Shown here in pieces: positions 43,971-53,280 of a DNA stretch of 64,000 nt. Origin of the DNA: Pseudomonas sp. H9 (GTDB lineage Bacteria; Pseudomonadota; Gammaproteobacteria; Pseudomonadales; Pseudomonadaceae); NCBI RefSeq assembly GCF_004353925.1, contig NZ_SMOK01000022.1, positions 86,554-150,553 of the forward strand, in the 5' to 3' direction. The notes under the pieces were generated by a model, which was given only the letters and a program-made list of their open reading frames with translations, ran no database searches and was not told the DNA's origin. How positions within the stretch are numbered: the stretch's first letter is position 1; each line of letters begins with the position of its first letter. Position numbers and translations under genes: made by a program.

Positions 43971-45140
43971 TTAGTGCTCTAGCGCTGTGAGAATACGGTG
44001 AGCCACTTTCACCCGTTCGGCATTCGGGTAGTTCTTGTTCGCCAGCATCACGATACCGATGCGTTTGGAGGGTACGAACAGCACGTAAGCGCCAAAGCCT
44101 CCGGTTGATCCGGTTTTGTTCAGCAGTGTGTCTGGCTGTAGCGGCTGGGGCGGATTGAGCCAGGTCAGCCGATGCGGTTCAAGGACCATCGACGTGGAAT
44201 TCCCCTCCAGCAACTGCGGCAAGGAAACAGGATAGCGATACTGCTCCCAGCCCAAGCCTTGAGTCATTTCGCCCACGCGGAAATAGCCGTTCTGGGTGGT
44301 GGCAATGGCCTGCTGCAACGCCGCGCTGAGGCCCTGCGGCTGCATGTTCACCTCCAGATAATGCAGTAGGTCAGCGGAGGTGGTTTTCAGTCCGTAGGCC
44401 TCGGCGTCCAGTGGCCCCGGACCGACACGCACAGCGTTGTCGTCTTTGTCATAGCCCTGAGCGTAGCGGTCCATCTGTGCCGTAGGTACCTGAACGAAGG
44501 TGTGCTGCAGGCCCAGTTCTGCAAGCAGTTGATGTTGCATCAATTCGGCAAACGGCAGGTGCTGGCTTCTGGCCGCCAGGTAGCCGAACAAGCCCAGGCT
44601 CGGGTTGGAATACAACCGATGGGTGCCAGGGGCATAGTCGGGCTTCCAGTGGCGATAGTAGGCGAGCAGGCTGGCCGGGTCTTTGACGGCGTCGGGGAAC
44701 TGCAAGGGCAAGCCTCCCGCGCTGTAGGTCCCGAGGTTGAGCAGGGTGATGCCATCGAACGCGCTGCCTTTGAGTTCAGGCCAGTGTTTGCTGGCCGCGT
44801 CGTTCAACGACAGCGTGCCATTGGCCTGGGCCAAGGCGGCAAGGGTCGCGGTGAAGGTTTTGCTCACCGAACCGATTTCGAACAGCGTATCGTTGCTGAC
44901 CGCCTGGCCGGTCTGTTTCGAGGCGACGCCGTAGTTAAAATAATGGCGTTGGCCATTGACGGTGAGGGCGACGGCCATGCCAGGAATAGCGTGCTGCTGC
45001 ATCAACGGCTGGATGGCCGCGTTGACGGTCGACTCCAGGCGGGTGTCGGGCAGGGGCGCTGCGACGCTCTGGCCAATGGCGAATGAAAGTGTTACAGCCG
45101 CCAGTATCCCTGGCTTGACCTTGGTTTTGTGGTGCATCAT
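43971..45140 (-). CDS. ampC: Class C beta-lactamase AmpC
   Basis: A 389-residue periplasmic serine beta-lactamase. After a signal peptide (cleavage near residue 28), the active-site motifs are S91-V-S-K94 (SxxK), Y177-S-N179 (YxN, here YSN, as in Pseudomonas enzymes) and K342-T-G344. Mature numbering puts the serine near 64, as expected. The Met at 45140 is followed by a second Met; the ribosome site is weak (GGAA). The gene is divergent from ampR, so basal expression is low and induced by cell-wall muropeptides. Confidence 0.95.
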   Translation of the reverse strand: MMHHKTKVKPGILAAVTLSFAIGQSVAAPLPDTRLESTVNAAIQPLMQQHAIPGMAVALTVNGQRHYFNYGVASKQTGQAVSNDTLFEIGSVSKTFTATLAALAQANGTLSLNDAASKHWPELKGSAFDGITLLNLGTYSAGGLPLQFPDAVKDPASLLAYYRHWKPDYAPGTHRLYSNPSLGLFGYLAARSQHLPFAELMQHQLLAELGLQHTFVQVPTAQMDRYAQGYDKDDNAVRVGPGPLDAEAYGLKTTSADLLHYLEVNMQPQGLSAALQQAIATTQNGYFRVGEMTQGLGWEQYRYPVSLPQLLEGNSTSMVLEPHRLTWLNPPQPLQPDTLLNKTGSTGGFGAYVLFVPSKRIGIVMLANKNYPNAERVKVAHRILTALEH

Positions 45141-45269
45141 CGGCAAGGTTCCATGTGAAGTGATGGGTGTACACCTGGCTGCAGCAGGGCGTGCCAATCT
45201 AAGTGCATTGCCGCTGGGCGACAAACGATGATATTTCGCACCAGCTATTAGAAAAACTAAGGAGTCCAC
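45141..45269. promoter_or_regulatory. ampC-ampR divergent control region
   Basis: 129 bases between divergent starts. Near 45249-45259 lies TAG-AAAAA-CTA, a dyad next to the ampR start, and an AT-rich stretch at 45220-45260. This should hold the AmpR operator that overlaps both promoters. The exact T-N11-A site cannot be fixed by eye. Confidence 0.5.
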
Positions 45270-46148
45270 GTGGTCCGTCCACACCTCCCACTTAATGCCT
45301 TGCGTGCCTTCGAGGCCTCGGCCCGCCACTTGAGTTTCACGCGGGCGGCGATTGAGCTGTGTGTGACCCAGGCGGCAGTCAGCCACCAGGTCAAAAGCCT
45401 CGAAACCCAGCTCAAAGTCACCCTGTTCAAGCGCTTGCCCCGTGGCTTGATGCTGACCAGCGAAGGCGAAACCTTGCTGCCGGTGTTGCGCGACAGTTTT
45501 GATCGCATGGCCCAGGCCCTTGAACGCTTTGAAGGTGGCCACTTGCGCGAGGTGCTGACGGTCGGGGTGGTTGGCACTTTTGCGGTGGGCTGGTTGCTGC
45601 CGCGGCTGGAAGATTTTCAGGCGCAGTTCCCCTACATCGATTTGCGTCTGTCGACCCACAACAACCGCGTCGACGTCGCTGCCGAAGGGCTCGACTATGC
45701 CATCCGTTTTGGTTTCGGTGCCTGGCACGGTACCGACGCTGTGCCGCTGTTCGAGGCGCCGTTGTCGGCACTGTGCACTGCACACATCGCGGCGCAGTTG
45801 CAGTCGCCCGCCGATGTGCTGGAGCAAACGTTGCTGCGCTCTTACCGAGCCGATGAATGGAATGAGTGGTTCCTGGCTGCCGGCGTGCCAAGCCCGGCCC
45901 GACCCTTGCGGACAGTGGTTTTCGACTCATCACTGGGCATGATGGAGGCCGCCCAACAGGGCGCTGGCGTAGCCCTGGCGCCGCCGTTGATGTTCGAACG
46001 GCTGCTGGCCAGTGGCATTGTCCACCAGCCATTCGCCATCAGTATCAGCACCGGCAGCTACTGGTTGACGCGTTTGCAGTCGCGGCCCGAAACCTCGGCG
46101 ATGCGAGCGTTCAAGGGCTGGCTACTGCATCACTGCAGCGCCAACTGA
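45270..46148 (+). CDS. ampR: LysR-type regulator AmpR of the beta-lactamase
   Basis: A 292-residue regulator. The HTH FTRAAIELCVTQAAVSHQV (residues 22-40) and the stretch MVRPHLPLNALRAFEASARH are as I recall from P. aeruginosa AmpR, and the C-terminus TGSYWLTRLQSRPETSAM matches too. AmpR binds UDP-MurNAc-pentapeptide (repression) or anhydro-muropeptides (activation of ampC). The GTG start follows AAGGAG. The 3' end overlaps the convergent DUF4132 gene by 19 bp. Confidence 0.95.
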   Translation: MVRPHLPLNALRAFEASARHLSFTRAAIELCVTQAAVSHQVKSLETQLKVTLFKRLPRGLMLTSEGETLLPVLRDSFDRMAQALERFEGGHLREVLTVGVVGTFAVGWLLPRLEDFQAQFPYIDLRLSTHNNRVDVAAEGLDYAIRFGFGAWHGTDAVPLFEAPLSALCTAHIAAQLQSPADVLEQTLLRSYRADEWNEWFLAAGVPSPARPLRTVVFDSSLGMMEAAQQGAGVALAPPLMFERLLASGIVHQPFAISISTGSYWLTRLQSRPETSAMRAFKGWLLHHCSAN

Positions 46149-48745
46149 CGGGTGATGGTCGGATCACTGATTTTGTCATCGTCGATCAACAGCAATGCCT
46201 TGGACAGGATGATCGACAGCAGTGCGTCACCTTCGAACGGTAGGTAGTCAGGGGTAGCCTTGGTGCGGGCCTTGGCGTCGGGAACAATGCACAGGTATTG
46301 GTCGTTCGGCTGCATCAGAATGTTGCTCGAGCCCAGGTGAATCTTGTAACTGCGCAGTGTGCCGGTGACTTCCAGAAAGCGTCCGTGCAGGGCCCATTTA
46401 TTCTTCAGACGGGTCATGCGTGGCAGCAGCTTTTCCAATAGTTGTTTGCGGGTCTGGGCGGTGGCGCTCAGTTCGCCAAACGAATGCGCCTGCCAGTAAT
46501 CACGCAGGCGGCCTTCCGGCCCCCCGTCGATCCAATGCGGATCGGTGGCCAGTGACGCTACGCCGACAAACAGGTCGATATCGCGCATCACCTCACTCAA
46601 TGCCCGTGCGGGCACCTGATCCAGCGACAACGCTGCGCCATCTTCGGCATCGCTGCGGTAGAAGCGCAACTGGTCGGTACTCAGGTGCAAAAAGGTGCCG
46701 CTGTCGTTGGTGTCGACGCCATAGTTATCGCCCACGCCGTCGATCCAGAACTCGGCGCGCAGGCCATAGGCCGGCAGCTCGCGGGTGGCTGGCGGATAAC
46801 TGGCGTCGACCATCAGGCGCAACGTGTTGCGCCAGCCACGGCTGATGGCCAGGGTATGGAACTGGTGCTGACGCACGATGTGCGCGGCGAAACGATTGGA
46901 GTAGGTGGCCGTCTGGCGTTCAGCATCAGTCAGCAGGTACACCTCACGGTGAGCTTGTTTGAACGGCTGGGTGATCTGCAAGGATTCGATCCGTTCGCGC
47001 CAGGCGAGGATGTCTTCCAGGGGGCGGCCGACAGGGTGCCAAAGGCTGACTTCGGCCGCGTTGGAAAAGCTCACACTGTGGCCCTCAACCGTGCGCAGGC
47101 CACCGTCGCTGAACATCACCGCAAGCGATTGCTCGCCTTCCCGGATAGCCCAGATCAAGCGGCGGGTCAGTGTGCCGACCAAGGGGTGATCGAGGTAGTG
47201 TTGTTGCCAGTGCTCAAGGGGCCAGGTTTTTTCCAGGAGAAACAGGGTGTCGAGGCGCAACGCCTGGGCGGTCAGCATCACACTGATGTCTTTGACCGCA
47301 GTTTGCAGTTCCTTGAGGGTTTCATTGGCGTCGGCCTTGACCTTGGCCGGTGTCGATTTTTGTGGCGTGCCGTCAGCGTGGAACCAGTTAAGGGTGACGT
47401 CTTTACCTTCGACTCGCAGCTCGGCGAGGTACGCACCTTCGGCAAACGCTTCGCGGCGTAGGCCCACCTGTTCCAGCCCGTAGCTCGGTACGCAGAGCTC
47501 TTCGATCTGATCACGTGGCAGTGCCAGCGCTTGGGCGGCGTTGCTGAAGGCTTTCTCCAGCTCCTTCTGTGCGCTGGTCAGCTTTACCCGGGCCTTGAGC
47601 AGGGCCAGTTGCCCCAGCGCTTCAGGTGTCGCAATCGACGACAAGGCATACACCGCAGCATTCCCAACCTTCGGGGCGCGGGCACCGATTCCGTGGACTT
47701 TGCGGTAGGCGCTGAGGGTGACCCGAGTGAGTGCACGGGTCAGCTCGCTGTCGGCCAGGAGCGGTGTCATCCACAACAAACCGCGTAGAACGATGGCATT
47801 GGTTTCGCTCATGCGTGCGCGGTCATCAATGCTTTGCCAACGGTCAAACAGCAGCGACCCGGTACGCCCGGCATCGACGTGTGCGAACCAGCGCAACAGC
47901 GCAGCTCGCAGTGAAGAGTTGCCCACGGTATCGATCAGTAAACGGGCGCTTTTGAGCCACTTCGCCGAAGGCCGGGCCGTGGTGGCTGTGGCTGCGTGGC
48001 TGAGCACGGCCAGCCAGTGTTCGCTGTGCTCAGCAGGCAGCCCGTTGAGTTCAGCGATAGCTACTTGAGTCCAGACTTCGCAGGGCATCAGCAGTTGCCA
48101 GGCACCGTTGCCCAGCAGCGGGTCGAGCTTGGCCGTCAGGTGTTGGCCGAAGCTGCCGTGTTTGGTCGAGTTACAGTACAGATCGCTGTCAGCGCACTGG
48201 CTGCGCAACAGCCTGAGCAACTGCAGCAGGGGGGCAGGCATTGGCAGGTGTTGCCTGGCAACGACCCAGTTGACCACGGTCAGCGTAGGTAACACATGGT
48301 AGTAGCCGAATCGATAACTGGTGATCCACTGCAGCACCGGCACGGCTACCTGCTCAAGCACCTCGTCGGTTTGCATCAGCAGGCTGACCAGTGTCGGCAT
48401 CACGCCGTCATCGAAGCTATGGGCAAGTTCATAGTTGAGGCTGGCGCGGCTCAAGCCACTGTCGTAAGCCACTATCCGTTCGATCAACGCCAGAATCAGG
48501 CGTACCCGCTGTTGTGGCTGGGCCAGCGTTTGAATGACCGGCAGTTGAGCCAATGCCTGCGTGATCGCTTGCGGCTGACCATGAAGCGTCTGCAGCACCG
48601 GCAGCAGAGCGCTGATGGCCTGATGCTCGTGACGCAATTCGCAGCTGGCCAGCAGCGGAAAGCCATCCGGGCCGATCTGTTCGAAGGCGCCGAGGACGGT
48701 TTGCGGGGTGTCGTTGATCAAGGCATGCAGTTGCTCAAGGGCCAT
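46130..48745 (-). CDS. DUF4132 domain protein (YehI/MolR-like)
   Basis: An 871-residue cytoplasmic protein. The N-terminal 400 residues are all-helical repeats (ARM/HEAT-like). The C-terminal DUF4132 region carries the family hallmarks HPLVGTLTRRLIWA (near 545) and WHPVGRPLEDILAWRERI, then FKQAHREVYLL and RNTLRLMV. Function unknown; homologues are in E. coli (yehI, molR). The start lies 3 bp after the stop of the 129-residue gene upstream, so the pair forms an operon. No WGR domain is visible. Confidence 0.85.
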   Translation of the reverse strand: MALEQLHALINDTPQTVLGAFEQIGPDGFPLLASCELRHEHQAISALLPVLQTLHGQPQAITQALAQLPVIQTLAQPQQRVRLILALIERIVAYDSGLSRASLNYELAHSFDDGVMPTLVSLLMQTDEVLEQVAVPVLQWITSYRFGYYHVLPTLTVVNWVVARQHLPMPAPLLQLLRLLRSQCADSDLYCNSTKHGSFGQHLTAKLDPLLGNGAWQLLMPCEVWTQVAIAELNGLPAEHSEHWLAVLSHAATATTARPSAKWLKSARLLIDTVGNSSLRAALLRWFAHVDAGRTGSLLFDRWQSIDDRARMSETNAIVLRGLLWMTPLLADSELTRALTRVTLSAYRKVHGIGARAPKVGNAAVYALSSIATPEALGQLALLKARVKLTSAQKELEKAFSNAAQALALPRDQIEELCVPSYGLEQVGLRREAFAEGAYLAELRVEGKDVTLNWFHADGTPQKSTPAKVKADANETLKELQTAVKDISVMLTAQALRLDTLFLLEKTWPLEHWQQHYLDHPLVGTLTRRLIWAIREGEQSLAVMFSDGGLRTVEGHSVSFSNAAEVSLWHPVGRPLEDILAWRERIESLQITQPFKQAHREVYLLTDAERQTATYSNRFAAHIVRQHQFHTLAISRGWRNTLRLMVDASYPPATRELPAYGLRAEFWIDGVGDNYGVDTNDSGTFLHLSTDQLRFYRSDAEDGAALSLDQVPARALSEVMRDIDLFVGVASLATDPHWIDGGPEGRLRDYWQAHSFGELSATAQTRKQLLEKLLPRMTRLKNKWALHGRFLEVTGTLRSYKIHLGSSNILMQPNDQYLCIVPDAKARTKATPDYLPFEGDALLSIILSKALLLIDDDKISDPTITRQLALQ

Positions 48746-48748
48746 GGC

Positions 48749-49138
48749 TTAGCCTCCTACCAGCGGTGTCAGTTTGATAAAGCTGGCCACACTGTCGTGG
48801 CGGATGGTCAACACCTCGTCGAGGTGCTCGGCCTGATGCTCATCAAGCAAGACAACGAAACCGTTGCGTTCGAACGCCTGGCAGGCAACCTCGACGTGTT
48901 TGCGCCAGTCCACGGGCGCCTGTTCAGTGCTTTGACGGGGGCTGTTAAGCGTGGCCTCGAGATGCCCAGGTACCACCAGGCGTTGGCGCGATGTGGTTTG
49001 CTCATGCAGCAGAACTTCCTGGTGGACCCGCTCGCGGATCAACTGACGCACGGTGATGGTAGTGCTGGGAAACTGCAGGGTGAATGCGTCAAAGGTTTCG
49101 CCCGAGACAGACTCGTCGCGTACGGTCAGGGTTGCCAT
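48749..49138 (-). CDS. Hypothetical 129-residue protein, DUF4132 partner
   Basis: A protein starting MATLTVRDESVSGETFDAFT with a beta-rich first half (FPSTTITVRQLIRERVHQEV) and a helical second half (VDWRKHVEVACQAFERNGF, then HLDEVLTI). AAGGAG precedes the ATG. It has one Cys. The second half, with FVVLLDEHQAEHLDE, might bind the partner. Its stop lies 3 bp before the DUF4132 start: very likely one transcript. No family recognised. Confidence 0.75.
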   Translation of the reverse strand: MATLTVRDESVSGETFDAFTLQFPSTTITVRQLIRERVHQEVLLHEQTTSRQRLVVPGHLEATLNSPRQSTEQAPVDWRKHVEVACQAFERNGFVVLLDEHQAEHLDEVLTIRHDSVASFIKLTPLVGG

Positions 49139-49201
49139 GGAAACTCCTTTTTCTGGCATGAAGCGGGGCTGGTGAGGGCGAGGATAGCAGGCTGGGCCAC
49201 T

Positions 49202-49274
49202 CGGTAGGAGCGGGCTTGCCCCGCGATTGCGGTTTGTCAGCCACATCGTATCGCGGGGCAAGCCCGCTCCTACC
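49202..49274. repeat. REP inverted pair
   Basis: Facing GTAGGAGCGGGCTTGCCCCG arms across 24 bp, between the AraC gene (its stop is five bases away) and the DUF4132 partner gene's upstream side. Confidence 0.87.
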
Positions 49275-49278
49275 GGGG

Positions 49279-50109
49279 TTACAAACTGCGCCCCCGAAAG
49301 AATGCCCCCGGCGGTGAGCCGAACTGCTTGCCAAACGCCGCAATGAACGCCGACAGCGAATCATAGCCGCACGCCAGGGCAACATCGGTGACCCGCTCAC
49401 CGCGTTCCAGCGCTGGTAACGCATTCAGCAACCGCATGCGCTGGCGCCAGAGCCGAAAGCTCAAGCCTGTTTCGCGCTGGAACAACCGGCTCAGGGTCTT
49501 TTCCGAGACCTCGGTACGCAGTGCCCATTCACCCAGGCTGGTGCTGGCATCTGGCTGGGTCTGCAGGTGTTCGCACAGATCGCGCAGTCGAGGGTCTTGA
49601 GGCAGCGGCAGCATCAAAGGTTGTTCGACGGCCACGGCCAACTGATCGAGCAACACCTGCACCAGGCGGCCGTCGGCACCCTGTAGATCGTAGTGCACCG
49701 GCAGTTCGCTGAAGGTGCGGATCAGCTCGCGCACCAGCGGGTTGATCGCAATCACCCGGCACTGGCTGCTCGACCAGTTGGCGGGTGCGTGTTGCAGGTA
49801 AAGGCTGCGCAGGCAAGTGTCGCCAGGGCAACTGACACGGTGCTGGACCTGCGCCGGGACCCACACCGCCCGCTGTGGCGGTACCAGGTAAAAGCCCAGA
49901 TCAGTGTGCACTTGCAGCACACCATTGATGGCATACGACAACTGCCCCCAAGGGTGCGCATGTCGGTAGCCCAAGACAATGTTGGGCAACGTCTGCAGAT
50001 GGCCGTAAACCGGGCGTGGCAAATGCGTCAGATGCTCGAGCAAGTGAGGCTCGGGCGCGCTGGGTTGTCCGTTTGGCGACACTGGCGGCGTACCGGCGTT
50101 AGTGAACAA
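49279..50109 (-). CDS. AraC-family transcriptional regulator with cupin-like N-terminal domain
   Basis: About 276 residues. The first half has an AraC-type beta-barrel (HAHPWGQLSYAINGVL, GFYLVPPQRAVWVP). The C-terminal double HTH reads WALRTEVSEKTLSRLFQRET and then DVALACGYDSLSAFIAAFGKQFG. The reading frame goes back to TTG 50109 with weak AAGG; a GTG at 50082 is equally possible. It is divergent from the SBF transporter (about 50 bp), which it may control. Confidence 0.88.
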   Translation of the reverse strand: MFTNAGTPPVSPNGQPSAPEPHLLEHLTHLPRPVYGHLQTLPNIVLGYRHAHPWGQLSYAINGVLQVHTDLGFYLVPPQRAVWVPAQVQHRVSCPGDTCLRSLYLQHAPANWSSSQCRVIAINPLVRELIRTFSELPVHYDLQGADGRLVQVLLDQLAVAVEQPLMLPLPQDPRLRDLCEHLQTQPDASTSLGEWALRTEVSEKTLSRLFQRETGLSFRLWRQRMRLLNALPALERGERVTDVALACGYDSLSAFIAAFGKQFGSPPGAFFRGRSL

Positions 50110-50161
50110 GGGACAAAGACCTTATCGTCTGGCGCGCCACCATACCATGTCAGGATTGACC

Positions 50162-51154
50162 ATGAAGTACCTGCGGATGCTGTTCGATAACTTCACCCTG
50201 GCATTGTTCGGGGTCATTTTTCTTGCCACGGTGCTACCTTGTGAAGGCTCTGGGGCCGTGCTGTTCGGTGGGCTGACCAACCTCGCTATCGGCCTGCTGT
50301 TTTTCCTGCATGGCGCCAAACTGTCGCGTGAGGCGGTGGCCGCCGGGGCCGGACACTGGCGCCTACATTTGTTGGTATTTGCCTGTACTTTCGTGATGTT
50401 CCCGCTGCTGGGCATGGCGCTCAAACCGCTGGTGCTGCCGCTGGTGGGCAATGAGTTGTACCTGGGGGTGCTTTACCTGTGCGCATTGCCGGCGACGGTG
50501 CAGTCGGCGATTGCCTTTACTTCGCTGGCCCGTGGCAACGTGCCGGCGGCGATTTGCAGTGCAGCGGCGTCGAGCCTGTTGGGTATCGTGCTGACACCGG
50601 TGCTGGTGGTGCTGCTGATGGGGGTCGAAGGCGATACCGGCTCAAGCCTTGAAGCGGTGATGAAGATTGTGCTGCAGCTGTTACTGCCGTTTGTGGCCGG
50701 ACAAGTGGCACGCCGCTGGATCGGTCATTGGGTGGCGCGCAACGCGCGTTGGCTCAAGGTGGTTGATCAAGGCTCGATCCTATTGGTGGTCTATACCGCG
50801 TTCAGCGATGCCGTGGTCAGTGGCCTGTGGCATTCGGTGGCGCCTTCGCGCCTGGTCGGGCTGGTGCTGGTGTGTTGCCTGCTGTTGGCACTGGTGCTGT
50901 GGTGCACGCGTGCGCTGGGGCGTTGGCTGGGTTTCAACCTGGAAGACCGCATCACTATCTTGTTTGCCGGGTCGAAAAAGAGCATGGCCACCGGCGTGCC
51001 GATGGCCCAGGTGCTGTTTGTCGGCAGTGGCATCGGCGCGATGATTCTGCCGTTGATGATCTTCCATCAGATTCAGCTGATGGTCTGTGCGGTGTTGGCG
51101 CAGCGGTATGCTGCGCGCGATGAAGGGGTGGCCCTTAGAGCAGAACGCCTTTGA
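50162..51154 (+). CDS. Bile acid:sodium symporter family transporter (YfeH-like, SBF-like)
   Basis: A 330-residue membrane protein with about ten hydrophobic segments. Motifs include LAIGLLFFLHGAKLSREA near residue 42 and RGNVPAAICSAAASSLLG near 125, with a late KKSMATGVPMAQVLF, as in the SBF-like group. Real substrate unknown; it is probably a small organic anion. ATG 50162 has AGGA suitably placed; ATG 50147 is upstream in frame. Its end overlaps the convergent bestrophin gene by 20 bp. Confidence 0.85.
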   Translation: MKYLRMLFDNFTLALFGVIFLATVLPCEGSGAVLFGGLTNLAIGLLFFLHGAKLSREAVAAGAGHWRLHLLVFACTFVMFPLLGMALKPLVLPLVGNELYLGVLYLCALPATVQSAIAFTSLARGNVPAAICSAAASSLLGIVLTPVLVVLLMGVEGDTGSSLEAVMKIVLQLLLPFVAGQVARRWIGHWVARNARWLKVVDQGSILLVVYTAFSDAVVSGLWHSVAPSRLVGLVLVCCLLLALVLWCTRALGRWLGFNLEDRITILFAGSKKSMATGVPMAQVLFVGSGIGAMILPLMIFHQIQLMVCAVLAQRYAARDEGVALRAERL

Positions 51155-52052
51155 CCGGTTGCAGCGGCGCTGGCGCCGTTTCATCCGAGAGTTCTCGCAC
51201 AGCGATCTCCAGGTTGCGGCACATGGCATCCAGGGCCAGGTCGTTGGGCTGGGTGTCGAACGGGTCGGCGATCTGGTCGCCCAGGGCATCCAGACCAAAG
51301 AAGGTGTAGGCCAGTACACAGACGGCAAACGGGGTGAACCAGCCGATGCTGTCTACCAGGCAGAACGGCAGCAAAAAGCAGTAGACATGGACGATGCGGT
51401 GCAGCATCAGAATGTAAGGGTAGGGGATCGGGGTGTTCTTGATCCGCTCACAACCACCCAACACGTAAGACATGCGACTCAGTTGTTGATCAAGGTTCGC
51501 CTGCAGGACCTCACCCCCGCCCGCGTCGCGCGCCTGGGCCATGAAGCGCTGGCCGAGTACGCCGAGCAAGCGACTGGCCGGTGCACTGCTGTTGGCCACC
51601 AGGGTGCGGGTCGGGCTATCGAGCAGGCGCTGCAGGTCGGCGCTGGGCGGCGTGCCGCGTAACTGGTCGCGTAACACATAGGCAAAAGCAATCAAGGTGT
51701 CGAGCAGGGCCCGGCGCTGCTCTGGCCCAAGGTTGGGCAACAGGCTCAAGGTTTGCCGGGTGAGGTTGCGGCTGACAATCAGCAACTCACCCCACAGCGT
51801 TCGCGCTTCCCAGAAACGCTGGTAGGCCACTGTATTCCTGAAGCCGAGGAAGATCGCCAGGGTCAGGCCCCAGAGCGTGAAGGGCGTGGCGGTGAGGATG
51901 ACTTTGTATTCGAACAGGGTGCCGTGGGTGGCGACGACTGCCGAGCTGATCAGAACCGTATACAGCACCTTGCGCCATATCGCAGGAATGATCGAGCCCT
52001 TGAGCGAGAACAGCAGGACGCGGATGGAGGGTTTTTGTGGCTGGATGATCAT
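51135..52052 (-). CDS. Bestrophin family protein (YneE-like)
   Basis: A 305-residue protein with the bestrophin fold, with four or so hydrophobic stretches (LYTVLISSAVVATHG, FTLWGLTLAIFLGFRN near residues 30-75). The family's conserved pattern RFWEARTLWGELL is visible near 80. Bestrophins are chloride/anion or small-solute channels. ATG 52052 has AAGG nine bases upstream; the frame extends to 52142 without a better start. Adjacent to the SBF gene only by convergence. Confidence 0.85.
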   Translation of the reverse strand: MIIQPQKPSIRVLLFSLKGSIIPAIWRKVLYTVLISSAVVATHGTLFEYKVILTATPFTLWGLTLAIFLGFRNTVAYQRFWEARTLWGELLIVSRNLTRQTLSLLPNLGPEQRRALLDTLIAFAYVLRDQLRGTPPSADLQRLLDSPTRTLVANSSAPASRLLGVLGQRFMAQARDAGGGEVLQANLDQQLSRMSYVLGGCERIKNTPIPYPYILMLHRIVHVYCFLLPFCLVDSIGWFTPFAVCVLAYTFFGLDALGDQIADPFDTQPNDLALDAMCRNLEIAVRELSDETAPAPLQPVKGVLL

Positions 52053-52252
52053 CAAGGCAAACCTTGTACAGAGGCGCGAGAACGTGCGCGCGTAACTGTA
52101 GGACAAAGCCTTGCCGGGATACAGCTCGACTTCCGTCTGCAAGGGGTTGAATCAGAGTGCTTAGGTCGATTCCCGCTACCCGACGTGCTGCTTCTTGGCC
52201 TTGAAACAGCAACGTCGGGATGTTGCCTGGTGCGCCTGTTGCTGAGCCAGGT

Positions 52253-52981
52253 TCACTCGTGACAGCAGTGCGGTAGGTTGGCGCCAACCCCTTCGTAGCG
52301 GTCGTGATGGCGCACCCAGTCCATCGTACCTTCCTCGTTACGGCCCTTGGGCATCAGGTCGAGAAAGTTATAGGCCCCGACCAGGATGTCCAGACCGCGG
52401 GCATAGCTTGAGTAGGTATGGAACAGCGTGCCGTCGGCATCGCGATAGAACACGCTCAGGCCGGGCAGTTCGGTTTCATTACCCGTGTAGGGCTCGTAGT
52501 TGTACTGGCTGTTGCCGTCATCGCTGACGCTGACGCCGAACTCCCGGTTGAACGAGCTACCGTGCGAAGACACCCAGGGGAAGCGCCAGCCCATCCGTTG
52601 CTTGAAAGCCTGGAACTGGGCGAACGGCGCCCGTGACACGGCAACCAACGAGACATCATGGTGGGCCAGGTGCAGGTTAGCCCCGTCAAAGTGGTCGGCG
52701 AGAAACGAACAGCCACTGCAGCCTTCACTCCAGCCTTCGTCGAACATGAAATGGTAGACCAGTAGCTGGCTGCATGGGCCAAACAGGTCGGCCAGGCTCA
52801 ATGGCCCTTGGGGCCCTTCAAAGCGATAGTTCTGCTCGATCCTTACCCATGGCAATGCGCGCCGGGCTCTACTGAGTTCGTCGCGCTGATGGGTCAGGGC
52901 CTTTTCATGCAAGAGCAACTGGCGACGTGCACTGAGCCACTCGCTGCGGGAAACCACCTGCGGGTTGCGGAAGTTGTCCAT
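52253..52981 (-). CDS. DUF899 family thioredoxin-like protein
   Basis: A 242-residue cytoplasmic protein. The DUF899 pattern is complete: VVSRSEWLSARRQLL, EKALTHQRDELSRARRALPWV, LADLFGPCSQLLVYHFMF, CSGCSFLADHFDGA (near 110) and WVSSHGSSFNREFGV. Fold is thioredoxin/AhpC-like, but the catalytic Cys pattern is different. Role unknown. GGAGC precedes the ATG. Confidence 0.88.
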   Translation of the reverse strand: MDNFRNPQVVSRSEWLSARRQLLLHEKALTHQRDELSRARRALPWVRIEQNYRFEGPQGPLSLADLFGPCSQLLVYHFMFDEGWSEGCSGCSFLADHFDGANLHLAHHDVSLVAVSRAPFAQFQAFKQRMGWRFPWVSSHGSSFNREFGVSVSDDGNSQYNYEPYTGNETELPGLSVFYRDADGTLFHTYSSYARGLDILVGAYNFLDLMPKGRNEEGTMDWVRHHDRYEGVGANLPHCCHE

Positions 52982-53100
52982 GGTGAAGCTCCGGTGGGGT
53001 GGGGGGTAATGGATGGTCGTCCGGAGCGAGAGTGATTCGACAGCGCAGTGCCAACAAATCCCATTGGCTGATGAACGGTATTAGCAGTTGAGCCAGTTTC

Positions 53101-53170
53101 GGTATGAGCGGGCTTGCCCCGCGATTGCGTTATTTCAGCCACATCGCATCGCGGGGCAAGCCCGCTCCCA
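53101..53170. repeat. REP inverted pair
   Basis: Arms GAGCGGGCTTGCCCCGCGA and its complement around 20 bp, between the DUF899 gene and tsdB. It lies upstream of the tsdB operator region. Confidence 0.87.
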
Positions 53171-53211
53171 CACTGAGTATGAAATTCGCTCTCAACGTTG
53201 TTGCGGGCGTT

Positions 53212-53258
53212 GGATAGGCCTACTATTCATAGGCTTATGAAAAATAAGCCTAAGCTTA
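53212..53258. promoter_or_regulatory. Repeated ATAGGC/GCCTAT-type motifs upstream of tsdB
   Basis: A perfect inverted repeat, AGGCTTAT-GAAAA-ATAAGCCT, lies at 53231-53251. Half-sites ATAGGCCTA (53214-53222) and TAAGCTTA (53251-53258) flank it. It sits 22-70 bp before the tsdB start codon. It looks like an array of operator sites for one regulator, not encoded nearby. Confidence 0.5.
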
Positions 53259-53280
53259 TAACAAAAGAATGGAGTCCGTG

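Noticed and set aside
45141..45827. Upstream extension of ampC into ampR
   Set aside because: The frame stays open, but it lies antisense to ampR; the signal peptide and family length set the start at 45140.
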